This document shows positions 44,184-53,103 of a stretch of 64,000 bases of DNA, piece after piece. Both the position numbers and the translations under genes were made by a program. Each line of letters starts with the position of its first letter. Positions within the stretch are counted from its first letter, which is position 1. The notes under the pieces were generated by a model. It made no database searches. It worked only from the letters and a program-made list of their open reading frames with translations, and was not told where the DNA came from. The DNA comes from Legionella santicrucis (GTDB lineage Bacteria; Pseudomonadota; Gammaproteobacteria; Legionellales; Legionellaceae), in assembly GCF_001468135.1 (NCBI RefSeq), contig NZ_LNYU01000024.1, positions 1-64,000 on the forward strand. Direction: 5' to 3'.

Positions 44184-45413
44184 ATGCCAATAGCGGTTCT
44201 TATTCTTTTCATGGTTTTAGTTGCTATTGCTTTGCGACATCTCATTAAAATGGTTGTCCCCATATGGGGTCTCATGGCGATAGGTGCTCTAGCATCTATT
44301 TTATTTCAACAAATATCTCCATTACATGCACTTACCGCTATTGAACCTGATGTGATGTTTTATTTGTTTGGAATGTTTTTGATTTGCCAAGCAGCAGAAG
44401 AAAGTGGCTATTTGGAACTTATAACGGATCGCATCTTTTTTTATGCGGTCACAGGAAAACACGCTTTATTAATTATTGTTTTTGTTCTTGGTTTCAGCGC
44501 TGCTTTATTGATGAATGATACTATTGCCATTGTGGGTACACCTATTATTTTACAATTATGCAAATCGCAAAAAAATTTAGCGAAACCCTTACTCTTTGCT
44601 TTAGCATTTGCAATTACTATTGGTAGTGTTATAAGTCCGATAGGCAATCCACAAAACTTACTTATTGCTGTAAAAGGGGGATTGTCATCTCCATTTCTGG
44701 ATTTTATTAAGCCATTGATTATTCCGACTGTAATTAATCTCATTATGACTTATTTCTTTATTTATTTTATTTTTAAGCATACGTTAAACAAACCCATCGA
44801 AAAGCCAATCCCTGGGCCGATTAATCATTATCCAATGGTAATGCTTGTGAAAATCAGTTTAGTGCTTATGTTGTTTTTAGTGCTCACTAAAATAATCACC
44901 GATGTCATGCAAACATCTTTGCGCATCAATTTTAGTTATATTGCTCTAATCGCTGCGTTACCGATTCTATTAAGCAAACAACGATGGATTTTGTTAAAAC
45001 AGTTGGATTGGGGAACACTACTTTTTTTTGCAAGTACATTCATATTAATACAAAGTGTGTGGGATAGTGGTTTTTTTCAAGCAACTATAAATCATTTTCA
45101 CTTAACTGTGACACAAATTCCAGTAATTTTAGTTATCAGTATTGTTCTCAGTCAATTTATCTCTAATGTGCCTTTAGTTGCCTTATATTTGCCCTTATTA
45201 ATAAGTCATCATGCAGCTGATTCTCAGTATCTGGCGTTAGCAGCAGGAAGTACCATTGCAGGCAATTTATCGATACTAGGCGCTGCAAGTAACGTCATCA
45301 TTATCCAAAACATCGAGAAACGAGGAATGAAGGGGTTTGGATTTCTTGAGTTTATAAAAATTGGTATCCCACTCACTGCAATGAATCTGTTAATTTATAC
45401 TTATTTTCTTTGA
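44184..45413 (+). CDS. SLC13/ArsB-type anion permease
   Basis: The 409-aa inner-membrane protein has about 11 helices. LLMNDTIAIVGTPIIL with SPIGNPQNLLIAVKGG in the first half, and QFISNVPLVALYLPLLI with GNLSILGAASNVIIIQ in the second, are the paired re-entrant signature loops of the ion-transporter superfamily (CitMHS, ArsB, NhaD, DASS). It lacks the RCK domains of its relative at 19813. Substrate unknown. GGATGAGTGG precedes the ATG. Confidence 0.85.
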   Translation: MPIAVLILFMVLVAIALRHLIKMVVPIWGLMAIGALASILFQQISPLHALTAIEPDVMFYLFGMFLICQAAEESGYLELITDRIFFYAVTGKHALLIIVFVLGFSAALLMNDTIAIVGTPIILQLCKSQKNLAKPLLFALAFAITIGSVISPIGNPQNLLIAVKGGLSSPFLDFIKPLIIPTVINLIMTYFFIYFIFKHTLNKPIEKPIPGPINHYPMVMLVKISLVLMLFLVLTKIITDVMQTSLRINFSYIALIAALPILLSKQRWILLKQLDWGTLLFFASTFILIQSVWDSGFFQATINHFHLTVTQIPVILVISIVLSQFISNVPLVALYLPLLISHHAADSQYLALAAGSTIAGNLSILGAASNVIIIQNIEKRGMKGFGFLEFIKIGIPLTAMNLLIYTYFL

Positions 45414-45439
45414 AGAGATATAAAAAGGCTCTAGGTTTC

Positions 45440-45607
45440 ATGAGTTTTTTCTCAGATATTTTTAAACGAGAGCTAGTGATGCTGGCGGTACGACGAGGGA
45501 TACAGTATTATTTTCCTGGAAGAAATGAGCCCAACATTATAAGATGTAGCAATAACGAGTGGCTTAATTCTTTGGACAAAAATGATTTCAATGTTTGCAA
45601 TACCTAA
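45440..45607 (+). CDS. Small hypothetical protein overlapping the ArsC-like gene
   Basis: From the ATG at 45440 the 55-residue product reads MSFFSDIFKRELVMLAVRRG IQYYFPGR and on, basic then polar. It begins 27 bp after the permease stop and overlaps the start of the ArsC-like gene by 26 bp in another frame, so the three may be one transcript. A TTG 10 codons upstream is also open. AGG at 45433-45435 is a weak ribosome binding site. No family recognised. Confidence 0.4.
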   Translation: MSFFSDIFKRELVMLAVRRGIQYYFPGRNEPNIIRCSNNEWLNSLDKNDFNVCNT

Positions 45608-45929
45608 TTGTGATACTGTAAAAAAAGCACGACTTTTCCTAGAGGAAAATAAAATTGATTATGAGTTTATCGATTTCAAAAAATGCCCACCCACAAAAGA
45701 ACAAATAAAAACATGGAGTGATTATTCTGGTGAGCTTCCTATCAATAAAAAAGGAATGACTTACCGAAAATATAAAGATCATTATGAAGCATTAAGTCTT
45801 CCTGAAAAAATAGACTTTATTATCGCAAATTCCTCACTTATAAAACGACCTGTTTTGATGCAAAATGACAAAACAGTGGCAGTAGGTTTTAATGAAGAAC
45901 ACTATAAAGAGCTCTTAATGAAGTTCTGA
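45582..45929 (+). CDS. ArsC/Spx-family thioredoxin-fold protein (YffB-like)
   Basis: The 115-aa protein MISMFAIPNCDTVKKARLFL has the single-Cys active-site motif NCDTVKKAR, then YEFIDFKKCPPT and INKKGMTYRK, which is the YffB/Spx-like branch of the ArsC superfamily. YffB members lack arsenate reductase ability and are thought to be glutathione-dependent reductases. The ATG at 45591 is an alternative start. It follows the small ORF by overlap and ends before a hairpin at 45964. Confidence 0.88.
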   Translation: MISMFAIPNCDTVKKARLFLEENKIDYEFIDFKKCPPTKEQIKTWSDYSGELPINKKGMTYRKYKDHYEALSLPEKIDFIIANSSLIKRPVLMQNDKTVAVGFNEEHYKELLMKF

Positions 45930-45961
45930 ACATGCATTGAATGTTTGATGCATGTGGAATA

Positions 45962-45988
45962 TTGGCCACGAATTGTGCTAGTGGCCTT
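45962..45988. terminator. Hairpin between convergent genes
   Basis: GGCCAC (45964-45969) pairs with GTGGCC (45981-45986) around an 11-nt loop, followed by TTCTCTATT. It lies between the ArsC-like gene and the convergent asparagine-synthase-like gene. Confidence 0.4.
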
Positions 45989-46035
45989 CTCTATTAGCTG
46001 GCTACTCTATGAAGCAGCAAAATAATATGTTTTGT

Positions 46036-47820
46036 TTATAATTTATGTTGTTGCAACCAATATTCAAGTAAACCAACTTGCCACAATTTAGATATACCTG
46101 AAGGAGTAAAGTTTTTTGTGGACCGAGTAAATAGGTTTTGAATTGCTTGTGAATTAAAAATGCCTCTTTGCTTTATCTTGTCAGGAGAGAGTACATCACG
46201 CATGAGCTCCAAAGTGCTTCCTTCTAAATATTTCAGCGCTGGAACAGGAAAATATCCTTTAGGGCGATCTACAATTTGTTTGGGAAGCATTTTCTTTCCG
46301 AGCTGTTTCAAAATGTATTTGCCTCCTTGAGGCAATTTAAATTGAATGGGCATAGAAACTGCGAGCCCCAGCATTTTTTCATCCAAAAAAGGGACTCTTG
46401 CCTCAAGGCTTGCTGCCATGGTCATATTATCAACTCGACTTAAGGGCCCATTTGCTAATGCAAAGGTACTTTCATATTTAAGTAAATTATCAATTGGGTT
46501 TTTAGAGTTATTTTTTTCACAAAGCTTAATTAAAAAATCAGATGCATGAAATGTCGTTTGAAAGTCAAGAGTTACAAGTTGTTGATATTCTTTAAAAGAG
46601 CGATCAGCTACTTTGTTAAAAATAATTTGTGCTGATTGCGAGGGTAATGTCGGTTTTAAATGTATATTTTGAAACCAATGATATCCTGCAAAAATTTCGT
46701 CAGCTCCTTGGCCCGAAAGGACTACTTTGACATGTTTGGCAACCTCATGAGAAAGAAGATAAAAACCAATATTGTCATGACTTAGCATAGGCTCTGACAT
46801 TGCAGCAATACAACTTCCTAAGGAATATGCTAACTGCTTGTTTGAGATAAACATTTGCTGATGTTGGGTATTAAACTTTGAAGCAACGAGGTTTGAATAT
46901 AAAAATTCGTCTCCTTGTTCTTCTTTTGAGCTATCAAACCCAATAGAAAATGTTTGAATTTTTTTATGCCCAAGTTTGGCAGCCATGGCAACGAGCAATG
47001 AAGAGTCCAATCCTCCTGAAAGTAAAATTCCAACTGGGACATCTGCCGCTAATTGGCGGTGAGTTGCTGATTTTAACGCTTCATAAGTTTCTTTTACCCA
47101 GTAGCTTTCATTATGATAATGATCGGCTTTTGTATTATCAAAGGTTAACTCCCAGTAACGCTTTTCTTCAATTTGACCATCAGCATGGATAGTCATTATA
47201 GAGCCAGGAGGAAGTTTTTTTACACCGGATAAAATGGTCAATGGTTCTGGAACGGCATGAAACATGAGGTAATAATGAAGCGCAATTTCATCGATCGAGG
47301 TATCGATATCACCAAATTCAATTAAGGCCGGTAAAGTAGAGGCGAATTTGAATCCATGATTTACATCTGAGCTGTAATAAAGAGGTTTAATACCTAGTCG
47401 ATCCCGTGCAAGTATCAATTTCCCTGTATCTTGTTCCCAGATTGCAAAAGCAAACATCCCACAAAGGCGATGAACGCATTCTTTTCCCCAAGCATGATAG
47501 GCCTTAAGAAGTACTTCCGTATCACTATTTGAATCAAATGAGTATCCTTTAGATTTTAGGACTTCGCGTAGTGCTACAAAATTATAGATTGCTCCATTAA
47601 ATACGAGCGCCAAGCCTAAGTCAGAATTGACCATGGGTTGCATGCCCCGATTAGAGAGATCAAATATTTTCAGTCTTCTATGCCCAAGGGCCATATTTTT
47701 CGTAAGGTATATTTGACCATCATCAGGTCCTCGGTTAAGCTGCTTCAGCAACGCCTTTTCTAGATTAAAAAGAGGAATGTTTTTTTTATTGAATTGGAAT
47801 TCCCCAGCAATACCACACAT
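46036..47820 (-). CDS. N-acetylglutaminylglutamine-type amidotransferase (AsnB/AsnO family)
   Basis: The 594-aa enzyme begins MCGIAGEFQF (Cys2 nucleophile of a class II glutaminase) with NRGPDDG and HRRLKIFDLS, then an asparagine-synthase domain with the PP-loop SGGLDSSLLV. Details such as GDEFLYSNLVASKF, AAMSEPMLSHDNIGFYLLSH and VKVVLSGQGADEIFAGYHWF match the subgroup that makes N-acetylglutaminylglutamine amide (NAGGN), rather than plain AsnB. It is the last gene of an operon (spacing 13 bp from the GNAT gene). It probably amidates the carboxylate of an acylated dipeptide, using glutamine and ATP. Confidence 0.82.
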   Translation of the reverse strand: MCGIAGEFQFNKKNIPLFNLEKALLKQLNRGPDDGQIYLTKNMALGHRRLKIFDLSNRGMQPMVNSDLGLALVFNGAIYNFVALREVLKSKGYSFDSNSDTEVLLKAYHAWGKECVHRLCGMFAFAIWEQDTGKLILARDRLGIKPLYYSSDVNHGFKFASTLPALIEFGDIDTSIDEIALHYYLMFHAVPEPLTILSGVKKLPPGSIMTIHADGQIEEKRYWELTFDNTKADHYHNESYWVKETYEALKSATHRQLAADVPVGILLSGGLDSSLLVAMAAKLGHKKIQTFSIGFDSSKEEQGDEFLYSNLVASKFNTQHQQMFISNKQLAYSLGSCIAAMSEPMLSHDNIGFYLLSHEVAKHVKVVLSGQGADEIFAGYHWFQNIHLKPTLPSQSAQIIFNKVADRSFKEYQQLVTLDFQTTFHASDFLIKLCEKNNSKNPIDNLLKYESTFALANGPLSRVDNMTMAASLEARVPFLDEKMLGLAVSMPIQFKLPQGGKYILKQLGKKMLPKQIVDRPKGYFPVPALKYLEGSTLELMRDVLSPDKIKQRGIFNSQAIQNLFTRSTKNFTPSGISKLWQVGLLEYWLQQHKL

Positions 47821-47833
47821 AGTCCCTCCCTTT

Positions 47834-48526
47834 TTATAATTTTGCAGTTAATGTGTTCGATTTATCTACCAAGGTAACATCAGTTTTTAATGGTTTAAAA
47901 AATAATAGGCGGGGTTGACCACCAAACTTAGTAAATTCTTCTGGCTCCATCTGTTTTAGTGTCTTTTGTAAAATTCTTTTTGATCCTTCATTTGCAGGGT
48001 GAGTTGTAGCAGCAATTTCTTTAATGTTTTTTTCTAAAGTATCATTGGCACTCTCAGAGATAATGTGTTTAATAAACTTTTTTCCTAAAATTGCAATTTC
48101 AGTCCCATAACCTTTTCCCCAAAATGCTTGATCAATGATATAAGCAATTTCAGCGACATTTTGATGACCTATACCTATGTTGGCAAAATCGTTTAATGAG
48201 TGTTTTATATGGAGATAGCCGATAAATTCTTGGGTACTGGAAGTGTAAATTGAAAACACAGAGAATTTATTACCTGAATTCCAACATTGAGTTTTATCTT
48301 GTATAAATTCTTTTACAGTAGAAGATTGCCAAATTTGTCCCTCACCAAACAGATTTATATTTTCAGGTTTTTTTAAAAGTTGAGTATATTTATCGATTAA
48401 AAAACACTCTTCATCTTGATTAAGGGAGCGAGCTTCTAATCTGTCTGAGGCAATTGTATATTGATTTAATTTGTTTTTAATGAGTACACTCCCCAACTTT
48501 TTTGAGGTATAGGTTATTTGTTTCAT
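47834..48526 (-). CDS. GNAT-family N-acyltransferase
   Basis: The start at 48526 (MKQITYTSKKLG) follows GAGGAAAAC; 14 further codons upstream are open. The 230-aa product has the RimJ/RimL-type GNAT features: SDRLEARSLNQDE, the QEFIGYLHIKHS strand and the acetyl-CoA loop IIDQAFWGKGYGTEIAILGK (Q/G-x-G-x-G/A), followed by ATTHPANEGSKRIL. It sits between the GCS2 ligase (41 bp upstream) and the amidotransferase, so it is the likely N-acetylating enzyme of the pathway. In known NAGGN clusters the acetyltransferase is fused to an ATP-grasp ligase; here it stands alone. Confidence 0.82.
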   Translation of the reverse strand: MKQITYTSKKLGSVLIKNKLNQYTIASDRLEARSLNQDEECFLIDKYTQLLKKPENINLFGEGQIWQSSTVKEFIQDKTQCWNSGNKFSVFSIYTSSTQEFIGYLHIKHSLNDFANIGIGHQNVAEIAYIIDQAFWGKGYGTEIAILGKKFIKHIISESANDTLEKNIKEIAATTHPANEGSKRILQKTLKQMEPEEFTKFGGQPRLLFFKPLKTDVTLVDKSNTLTAKL

Positions 48527-48567
48527 CGATGTTTTCCTCGACTTATTATTGAATAGTGAGCATCTCA

Positions 48568-49788
48568 CTAGGGACTTGTAATAATAGATTCGCGTTTGTA
48601 GAGAGGTTTTTGCAGTAAGAATTCGCTGATGTTGTGCCTCACAATGTCCTTAATACAATGATTATGGGAAAATACATTGCGTTGGCGTTCGGAACTCGTA
48701 CCAGAATTCATAATTACATTAAGATTAGAGAAATAAGTTTGATAACCTAATTTTTTGATGTGTGGATTTAACTTTTCAATCCATTCATTGAGATCCTCGC
48801 GCATTAACTTAGTTTTGCCTTCCGTATTCATTAATAATTCAGCATCTAAACCATACCGAATGGCTCTCCATTTGTTTTCACGAGAAAGCCAATAAGGGGG
48901 ATAGGCTACCGATTCAAGCCAACTTCCATTATCAGCAAACCAATGGGCAAGAGTATGAACCAAGGCAACTAAAGCAAGTGTTTCTGCTAGGGTTGCTGTG
49001 CCATCACAAACACGAATTTCTAGTGTTCCAAAACCTGGGCTTGGTCTTAAATCCCACCATAAATCTTTGAGGGAGTTAATTGAACCACATAACTTTAATG
49101 TTTTATAAAGATTTTCAAAGTCTTGCCAAGTTTTGACTTGATAGGGTTGTCCTGCTGTTGGTAGTGCTTCATAAGTGGTCGGTCTATAAGAGGAAAGCCC
49201 TGTATCTATTCCTTGCCAAAAGGGGGAGCTTGAAGAAAGCGCTAATAAATGGGGTAAAAAATACATGAAAAAATTGTTAAAACGAATACAGTCTTCACCG
49301 CTAGACATACCTAGATGAATATGTAATCCATAGACACTCATACGTCGTGTAAGCCATTGATTACGATCAATGAGTTCTTGATAACGAGCTGTTGGAGAAA
49401 CAATCCAATCAGAATATTTAGAAAATGGATGAGAGCCTGTTGTTGCAAATAAAATTCCTAAGTCTTTTGTTGCATGTTGTAATGAAGCAAGTGTTTTATG
49501 AAGATCCTCTTCTACTTCCTGAACAGTAATGCACTTATCTGTGTTCACTTCTATGGTACTCAAATAAAACTCAGGTTTAATTTTTTCGAGGTGTGCGGTC
49601 GCATTCAGCACCTCTGTGGCTCTTGAGCAGAGATTGTAATCTTCAGAATTGATGAGTTGGAGCTCAATTTCTACTCCTAATGTTAAAACGCCATTACTTT
49701 TAAAATAAATTTCTCCTATCTCAGAGGAGCAATCCAATTGCGCAGCATTCTTAGTTAAATTTAAAAGGGTGTTACGTTGATTATCCAT
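48568..49788 (-). CDS. Carboxylate-amine ligase, GCS2/YbdK family
   Basis: The 406-aa protein has the GCS2 pattern: LTLGVEIELQLIN, FYLSTIEVNTDKC, GLHIHLGMSSG and the RPSPGFGTLEIRVCDGTATL metal-site strand. This is the YbdK/GCS2-type glutamate-cysteine-ligase fold that forms gamma-glutamyl or related amide bonds with ATP. It is the first gene of the operon with the GNAT and the AsnO-like enzyme. By position it replaces the ATP-grasp ligase of classical NAGGN clusters and could make a Glu/Gln-containing dipeptide. GGAGG precedes the ATG. Confidence 0.85.
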   Translation of the reverse strand: MDNQRNTLLNLTKNAAQLDCSSEIGEIYFKSNGVLTLGVEIELQLINSEDYNLCSRATEVLNATAHLEKIKPEFYLSTIEVNTDKCITVQEVEEDLHKTLASLQHATKDLGILFATTGSHPFSKYSDWIVSPTARYQELIDRNQWLTRRMSVYGLHIHLGMSSGEDCIRFNNFFMYFLPHLLALSSSSPFWQGIDTGLSSYRPTTYEALPTAGQPYQVKTWQDFENLYKTLKLCGSINSLKDLWWDLRPSPGFGTLEIRVCDGTATLAETLALVALVHTLAHWFADNGSWLESVAYPPYWLSRENKWRAIRYGLDAELLMNTEGKTKLMREDLNEWIEKLNPHIKKLGYQTYFSNLNVIMNSGTSSERQRNVFSHNHCIKDIVRHNISEFLLQKPLYKRESIITSP

Positions 49789-50120
49789 TTGATAATCCTC
49801 CTTTGTTAATCATTTCGGAGAGTGCTAGTAATTGGTGTATTGAAATTTATTTCCAATACTGTTTTGAGGATATTGCAATAGCTATATTGGCTAGTTAGAT
49901 ACTATAAATAACACTCTATATAATTTCCATTCAAATTATTTGTATAGAAATTATTTTTCATGGTAACGGTTAAATTGCTTCTTTTCAACCGTTACTTTCG
50001 CGAAAATAGCAATTATGAGGTAAGAATAGGAACGATTTTAGCCAAAGAAAGCAGTAGGAAAGCGGCAATATTAGGTACAGCAAAACAATTAAAATTTGTT
50101 AGAGTGTTTGTCTATCAATA
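49789..50120. other. 332-bp gap with one doubtful small frame
   Basis: The region upstream of the ligase operon is AT-rich. A plus-strand frame (49960-50124, 54 codons, MVTVKLLLFNRYFREN start) overlaps the 3' end of the convergent gene by 4 bp but has no ribosome binding site. TAACGGTT (49964-49971) and AACCGTTA (49987-49994) form an 8-bp inverted repeat inside it, so it is probably non-coding. Confidence 0.35.
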
Positions 50121-50945
50121 TTAGGGTAATGCCGCCAATTCTTGTTCTTTTAGATTATTGACTACCCAATTATTTAAAAATAAGAATGCTTCTCGTGGAC
50201 TTTCTAAACCAAAAGAATTGCTCATTTTTATGCCTTCTCCTAAGCTTGCATTGTGAATAGAGAATATGCTTTGGTTTAAATAATTTTCAGCTTTGATACA
50301 AGCATTCACCGATGCGCTAATTGCTGATTTTGCACGACTTAAATTGCCAGTTTGGTGGGCCCATACCGCATAATGAAAAAAAGCTTCTGCGAGCATCATG
50401 TAAGCATAACTGCCATATTGGGGTAAGTTGGTCTTACAAAGATAGATTACCTCGATTAAAATTTTCTCAGTTTTTTCTTGAGAAATCCTTTCTAATTTTT
50501 GATATAAAAATTGAATATAACGTTGGTGTGCATGAATTGACGCAAATTTCATTGCTTGGTTTAACCAATAAAGTTCCAGGCTAGAAAATGCTTTTTCTTT
50601 TGTTGCTAATGCCTGTTGAGAAAGATGAAAATAATAGGTACCACGCAATAGCGTGAAATGATTGACTACTTCCTCATCATGAGCAAAAAAAGCGTTAGCG
50701 CAAGGTTTATCTTTAGTAATGATTAATCCCAATGCGGAATAAAGTTGTTTCCAAAGTGCACTGTACTCATTTTTCTCACAAAGAGTGACAAAATGAACAG
50801 AAAATTTGGCGATTTTGACAATAAAAGAAAGTGATGTAAGTGTAATTTGAGAGAAAAATTCTTGTTCATCGAAATTTTTACTGCCCAGAGAAGAAATAAA
50901 TACTTGTTCAGCAAGATTAGGCTGAGGTTGTAGATCAGGTAGCAT
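50121..50945 (-). CDS. Helical orphan protein; effector candidate
   Basis: The start is set at 50945 (MLPDLQPQPNLAEQVFISSL), with TTGAGATA upstream; a longer form from 51014 is possible. The 274-aa product is helical with TPR-like alternation (FSSLELYWLNQAMKFASIHA and YAYMMLAEAFFHYAVWAH), Cys- and Ala-rich, and has no signal peptide. I do not recognise the family with certainty; similar orphan alpha-helical proteins occur as paralogous sets in Legionella. A strong bidirectional terminator lies upstream at 51141. Confidence 0.5.
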   Translation of the reverse strand: MLPDLQPQPNLAEQVFISSLGSKNFDEQEFFSQITLTSLSFIVKIAKFSVHFVTLCEKNEYSALWKQLYSALGLIITKDKPCANAFFAHDEEVVNHFTLLRGTYYFHLSQQALATKEKAFSSLELYWLNQAMKFASIHAHQRYIQFLYQKLERISQEKTEKILIEVIYLCKTNLPQYGSYAYMMLAEAFFHYAVWAHQTGNLSRAKSAISASVNACIKAENYLNQSIFSIHNASLGEGIKMSNSFGLESPREAFLFLNNWVVNNLKEQELAALP

Positions 50946-51140
50946 TATCTCAACGGAACATCGCACTGTGTAAGCTCTCAAAGAGTTAGTTAAATGTACA
51001 CCTTGATTTGTCAATATATTACATTGTACTTAATATTTAAAGAGGGAAAATTGAGATAAAAAGAGTATTTGTATTATTTAATAGGGAGAAAAAGATTAGT
51101 TTTGATGAACATAATCGATTTAGGTGGCACAAGCTGACTC

Positions 51141-51168
51141 AAAAAAAGCGGCGTAAAAGCCGCTTTTT
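51141..51168. terminator. Strong symmetrical terminator
   Basis: AAAAAAAGCGGC (51141-51152), GTAAAA loop, GCCGCTTTTT (51159-51168): a GC-rich 5-bp core stem with A-run and T-run on the two sides, so it can work in both directions. On the minus strand it terminates the broken gene at 51215. Confidence 0.85.
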
Positions 51169-51214
51169 AATACTTTATTCACATAAGGAAGTTTATATGA
51201 AATGTGAGAAAGAC

Positions 51215-51830
51215 TTAACAATAGGAAAATGATTTATCATTGCGATGATCTTCTAGGAAGGGGTTCATGATAATGTCAGTTATCCTGAGCATGTCCTTAC
51301 CCATAATATCTCTTGCATTATGATTGATTACATATTTTGCTATTCTTTCTGACTCTATATCATCAAGAAATGGTTTTTTATTTTGAACAATTAACGAAAT
51401 AAGCGGAGCAAATGAAGCAGAGGTTTGATAAAACTCGACATCCGGTAACCCTTTCTTCAGTTGGTCTTGATAATAACCTATAATAACCTGTAGATGCTCT
51501 TTTAATCTTACGACATCTCCAAACAAAGATTTATAAGGTTTATCATTACTCACAGCAGCAGTTAATCGGGCTAAAATATCATTCAAATCATTGATATACG
51601 CTTGATTATCAATAAGACTTTGACGACACTTGACCATAGTGGTGAGATTTCAAAGTACTGTTATCCTTATCTACCAATTGATTAAAATTGTAAACTATGG
51701 ACGAAATATCATTAAGAGCTGTTGTTTCTCTTAATATGTTATACGCTTCTAGGCTTGGTAATGGTAATTTTTTAGATTTTTCATCTGAGTTAAAAAACGA
51801 ATCTTTAGGCGAATTGGAATAATGTTTCAT
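51215..51830 (-). pseudogene. Orphan gene split by a frameshift
   Basis: The first frame starts at 51830 (MKHYSNSPKDSFFNSDEKSK) and ends at 51609. The second, open from 51637, reads KCRQSLIDNQAYINDLNDIL and ends RNDKSFSYC at 51215. They overlap by 29 bp, the second ATG has no Shine-Dalgarno, and joining them gives one helical protein of about 205 residues. One frameshift near 51610-51635 is the simplest explanation; sequencing error or programmed shift are alternatives. Family unknown; an effector origin is possible from the context. Confidence 0.5.
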
Positions 51831-51931
51831 TATTTCCCCTTGTGTGTTAATAAACTATCAAAAAGGGCAAAATTATACCATCTCAATATTAAGAGAAGCT
51901 TAATAAAGCATAAGTTTTATGCAAAAAATTG

Positions 51932-52975
51932 CTAAATTAGATTAGAGTTAGAAACAACGTGCAGTGCTACTCCGGTAAACGCCTTACTGAAATTTTCAAA
52001 ACTGTCATAATACTCTTCGAATGAAGGATACATTTTGACTTCACCATTTTCAGGATCAATGACTTGAAACTGCTCTTGCCATACTCTTGCAAATAAAACA
52101 TGAAGTCCCTGGCTACTCGAAGAGCGAGAGATAAGAAAGGTAAATCCTCCTTTAAAAAACTCGTTGTTTATTGAATAAGGATCTTCTATTTTTAGTACAC
52201 TATATTGATTTATCTTGTTTTTATTCTGATGAAATAACGTATATTGATTTATAATATGCTGCGATAGTTCAGGGCGGCTGTTTTTAATTCTATTGCTTAA
52301 ATCCAATAAATCATCAGTTTTTTCTACGAAATCGAGGCCGATCATTTTTATTTTATATTGGCTCAGATAGAGAATTACTTTTTCAATATCGGCTTGTTCG
52401 CCAGGTTCTAGCCAAATTTGCTTATAAATTTGGAGTTCTTGGGTGCGCGTGGGTTCATTAATTAGTTTAAGTTCTTTCAGAACCATTAAAATACTACAGG
52501 CAAAACATGAACTTGGAAATGTTTGTATCAGGGGGATAAACTCAACATTGGAGAGACTAAATAATGATTTTTCAATACTATTTAATAGATTCGATAATTC
52601 ACTATCTTCTAAAACATAATCAGCTAACTCATTCGATGAAACAATCAACTCTTCAAAACCAGAGACTAAGTGTCTACACAGAACTTTGTTTTCAACCAAA
52701 ATATATTTTTTAATTTCTTGAGCAATATTTTTTGTCTTATAAAAACAGAGATTGATAGCCATTTTTTTCTGTTCTAGCTCAAGACATAGTTCGTTAAGAC
52801 AACTTATAATTTCTCGTTGAAGAGAGGGAGGAATATTTTTATCAAAAGTGATAACAATATTTTGTTCCCAATCATCCTTATCTAATGGATGAAGAGGCGA
52901 TTTCACTTTTTTCAGAAAAGCCTGTAAAGAAAATAAAGTCGCTCGGCAGTTTGATTGATTAAGATAAATTTTCAT
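51932..52975 (-). CDS. Cysteine-protease-like orphan, paralogue of the gene at 28545; effector candidate
   Basis: The 347-aa protein shares with the product at 28545-29486 the segments ELADYVLEDSELSNLLNSIE, ELQIYKQIWLEPGEQADIEK and the triad-like motifs FPSSCFACSI (Cys157), GLHVLFAR (His292) and FQVIDPENGE (Asp307). The His-to-Asp distance is 15 in both. The N-terminal 100 residues differ. The order Cys, His, Asp suggests a papain-fold peptidase related to C39-like or C58-like groups. Start by ATG without a strong Shine-Dalgarno. Substrate and secretion are unknown. Confidence 0.6.
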   Translation of the reverse strand: MKIYLNQSNCRATLFSLQAFLKKVKSPLHPLDKDDWEQNIVITFDKNIPPSLQREIISCLNELCLELEQKKMAINLCFYKTKNIAQEIKKYILVENKVLCRHLVSGFEELIVSSNELADYVLEDSELSNLLNSIEKSLFSLSNVEFIPLIQTFPSSCFACSILMVLKELKLINEPTRTQELQIYKQIWLEPGEQADIEKVILYLSQYKIKMIGLDFVEKTDDLLDLSNRIKNSRPELSQHIINQYTLFHQNKNKINQYSVLKIEDPYSINNEFFKGGFTFLISRSSSSQGLHVLFARVWQEQFQVIDPENGEVKMYPSFEEYYDSFENFSKAFTGVALHVVSNSNLI

Positions 52976-53103
52976 TGTTTTGATCTATTCAGGCATCGAA
53001 ATAAAAAACAGTAAAAAATACTTAAAAGTATTTTTTGGTTGATTATAGAACAAAAACAACTTTAAATAATAGATGTTTTAAACATCAAACAATCAGTGAG
53101 ATC

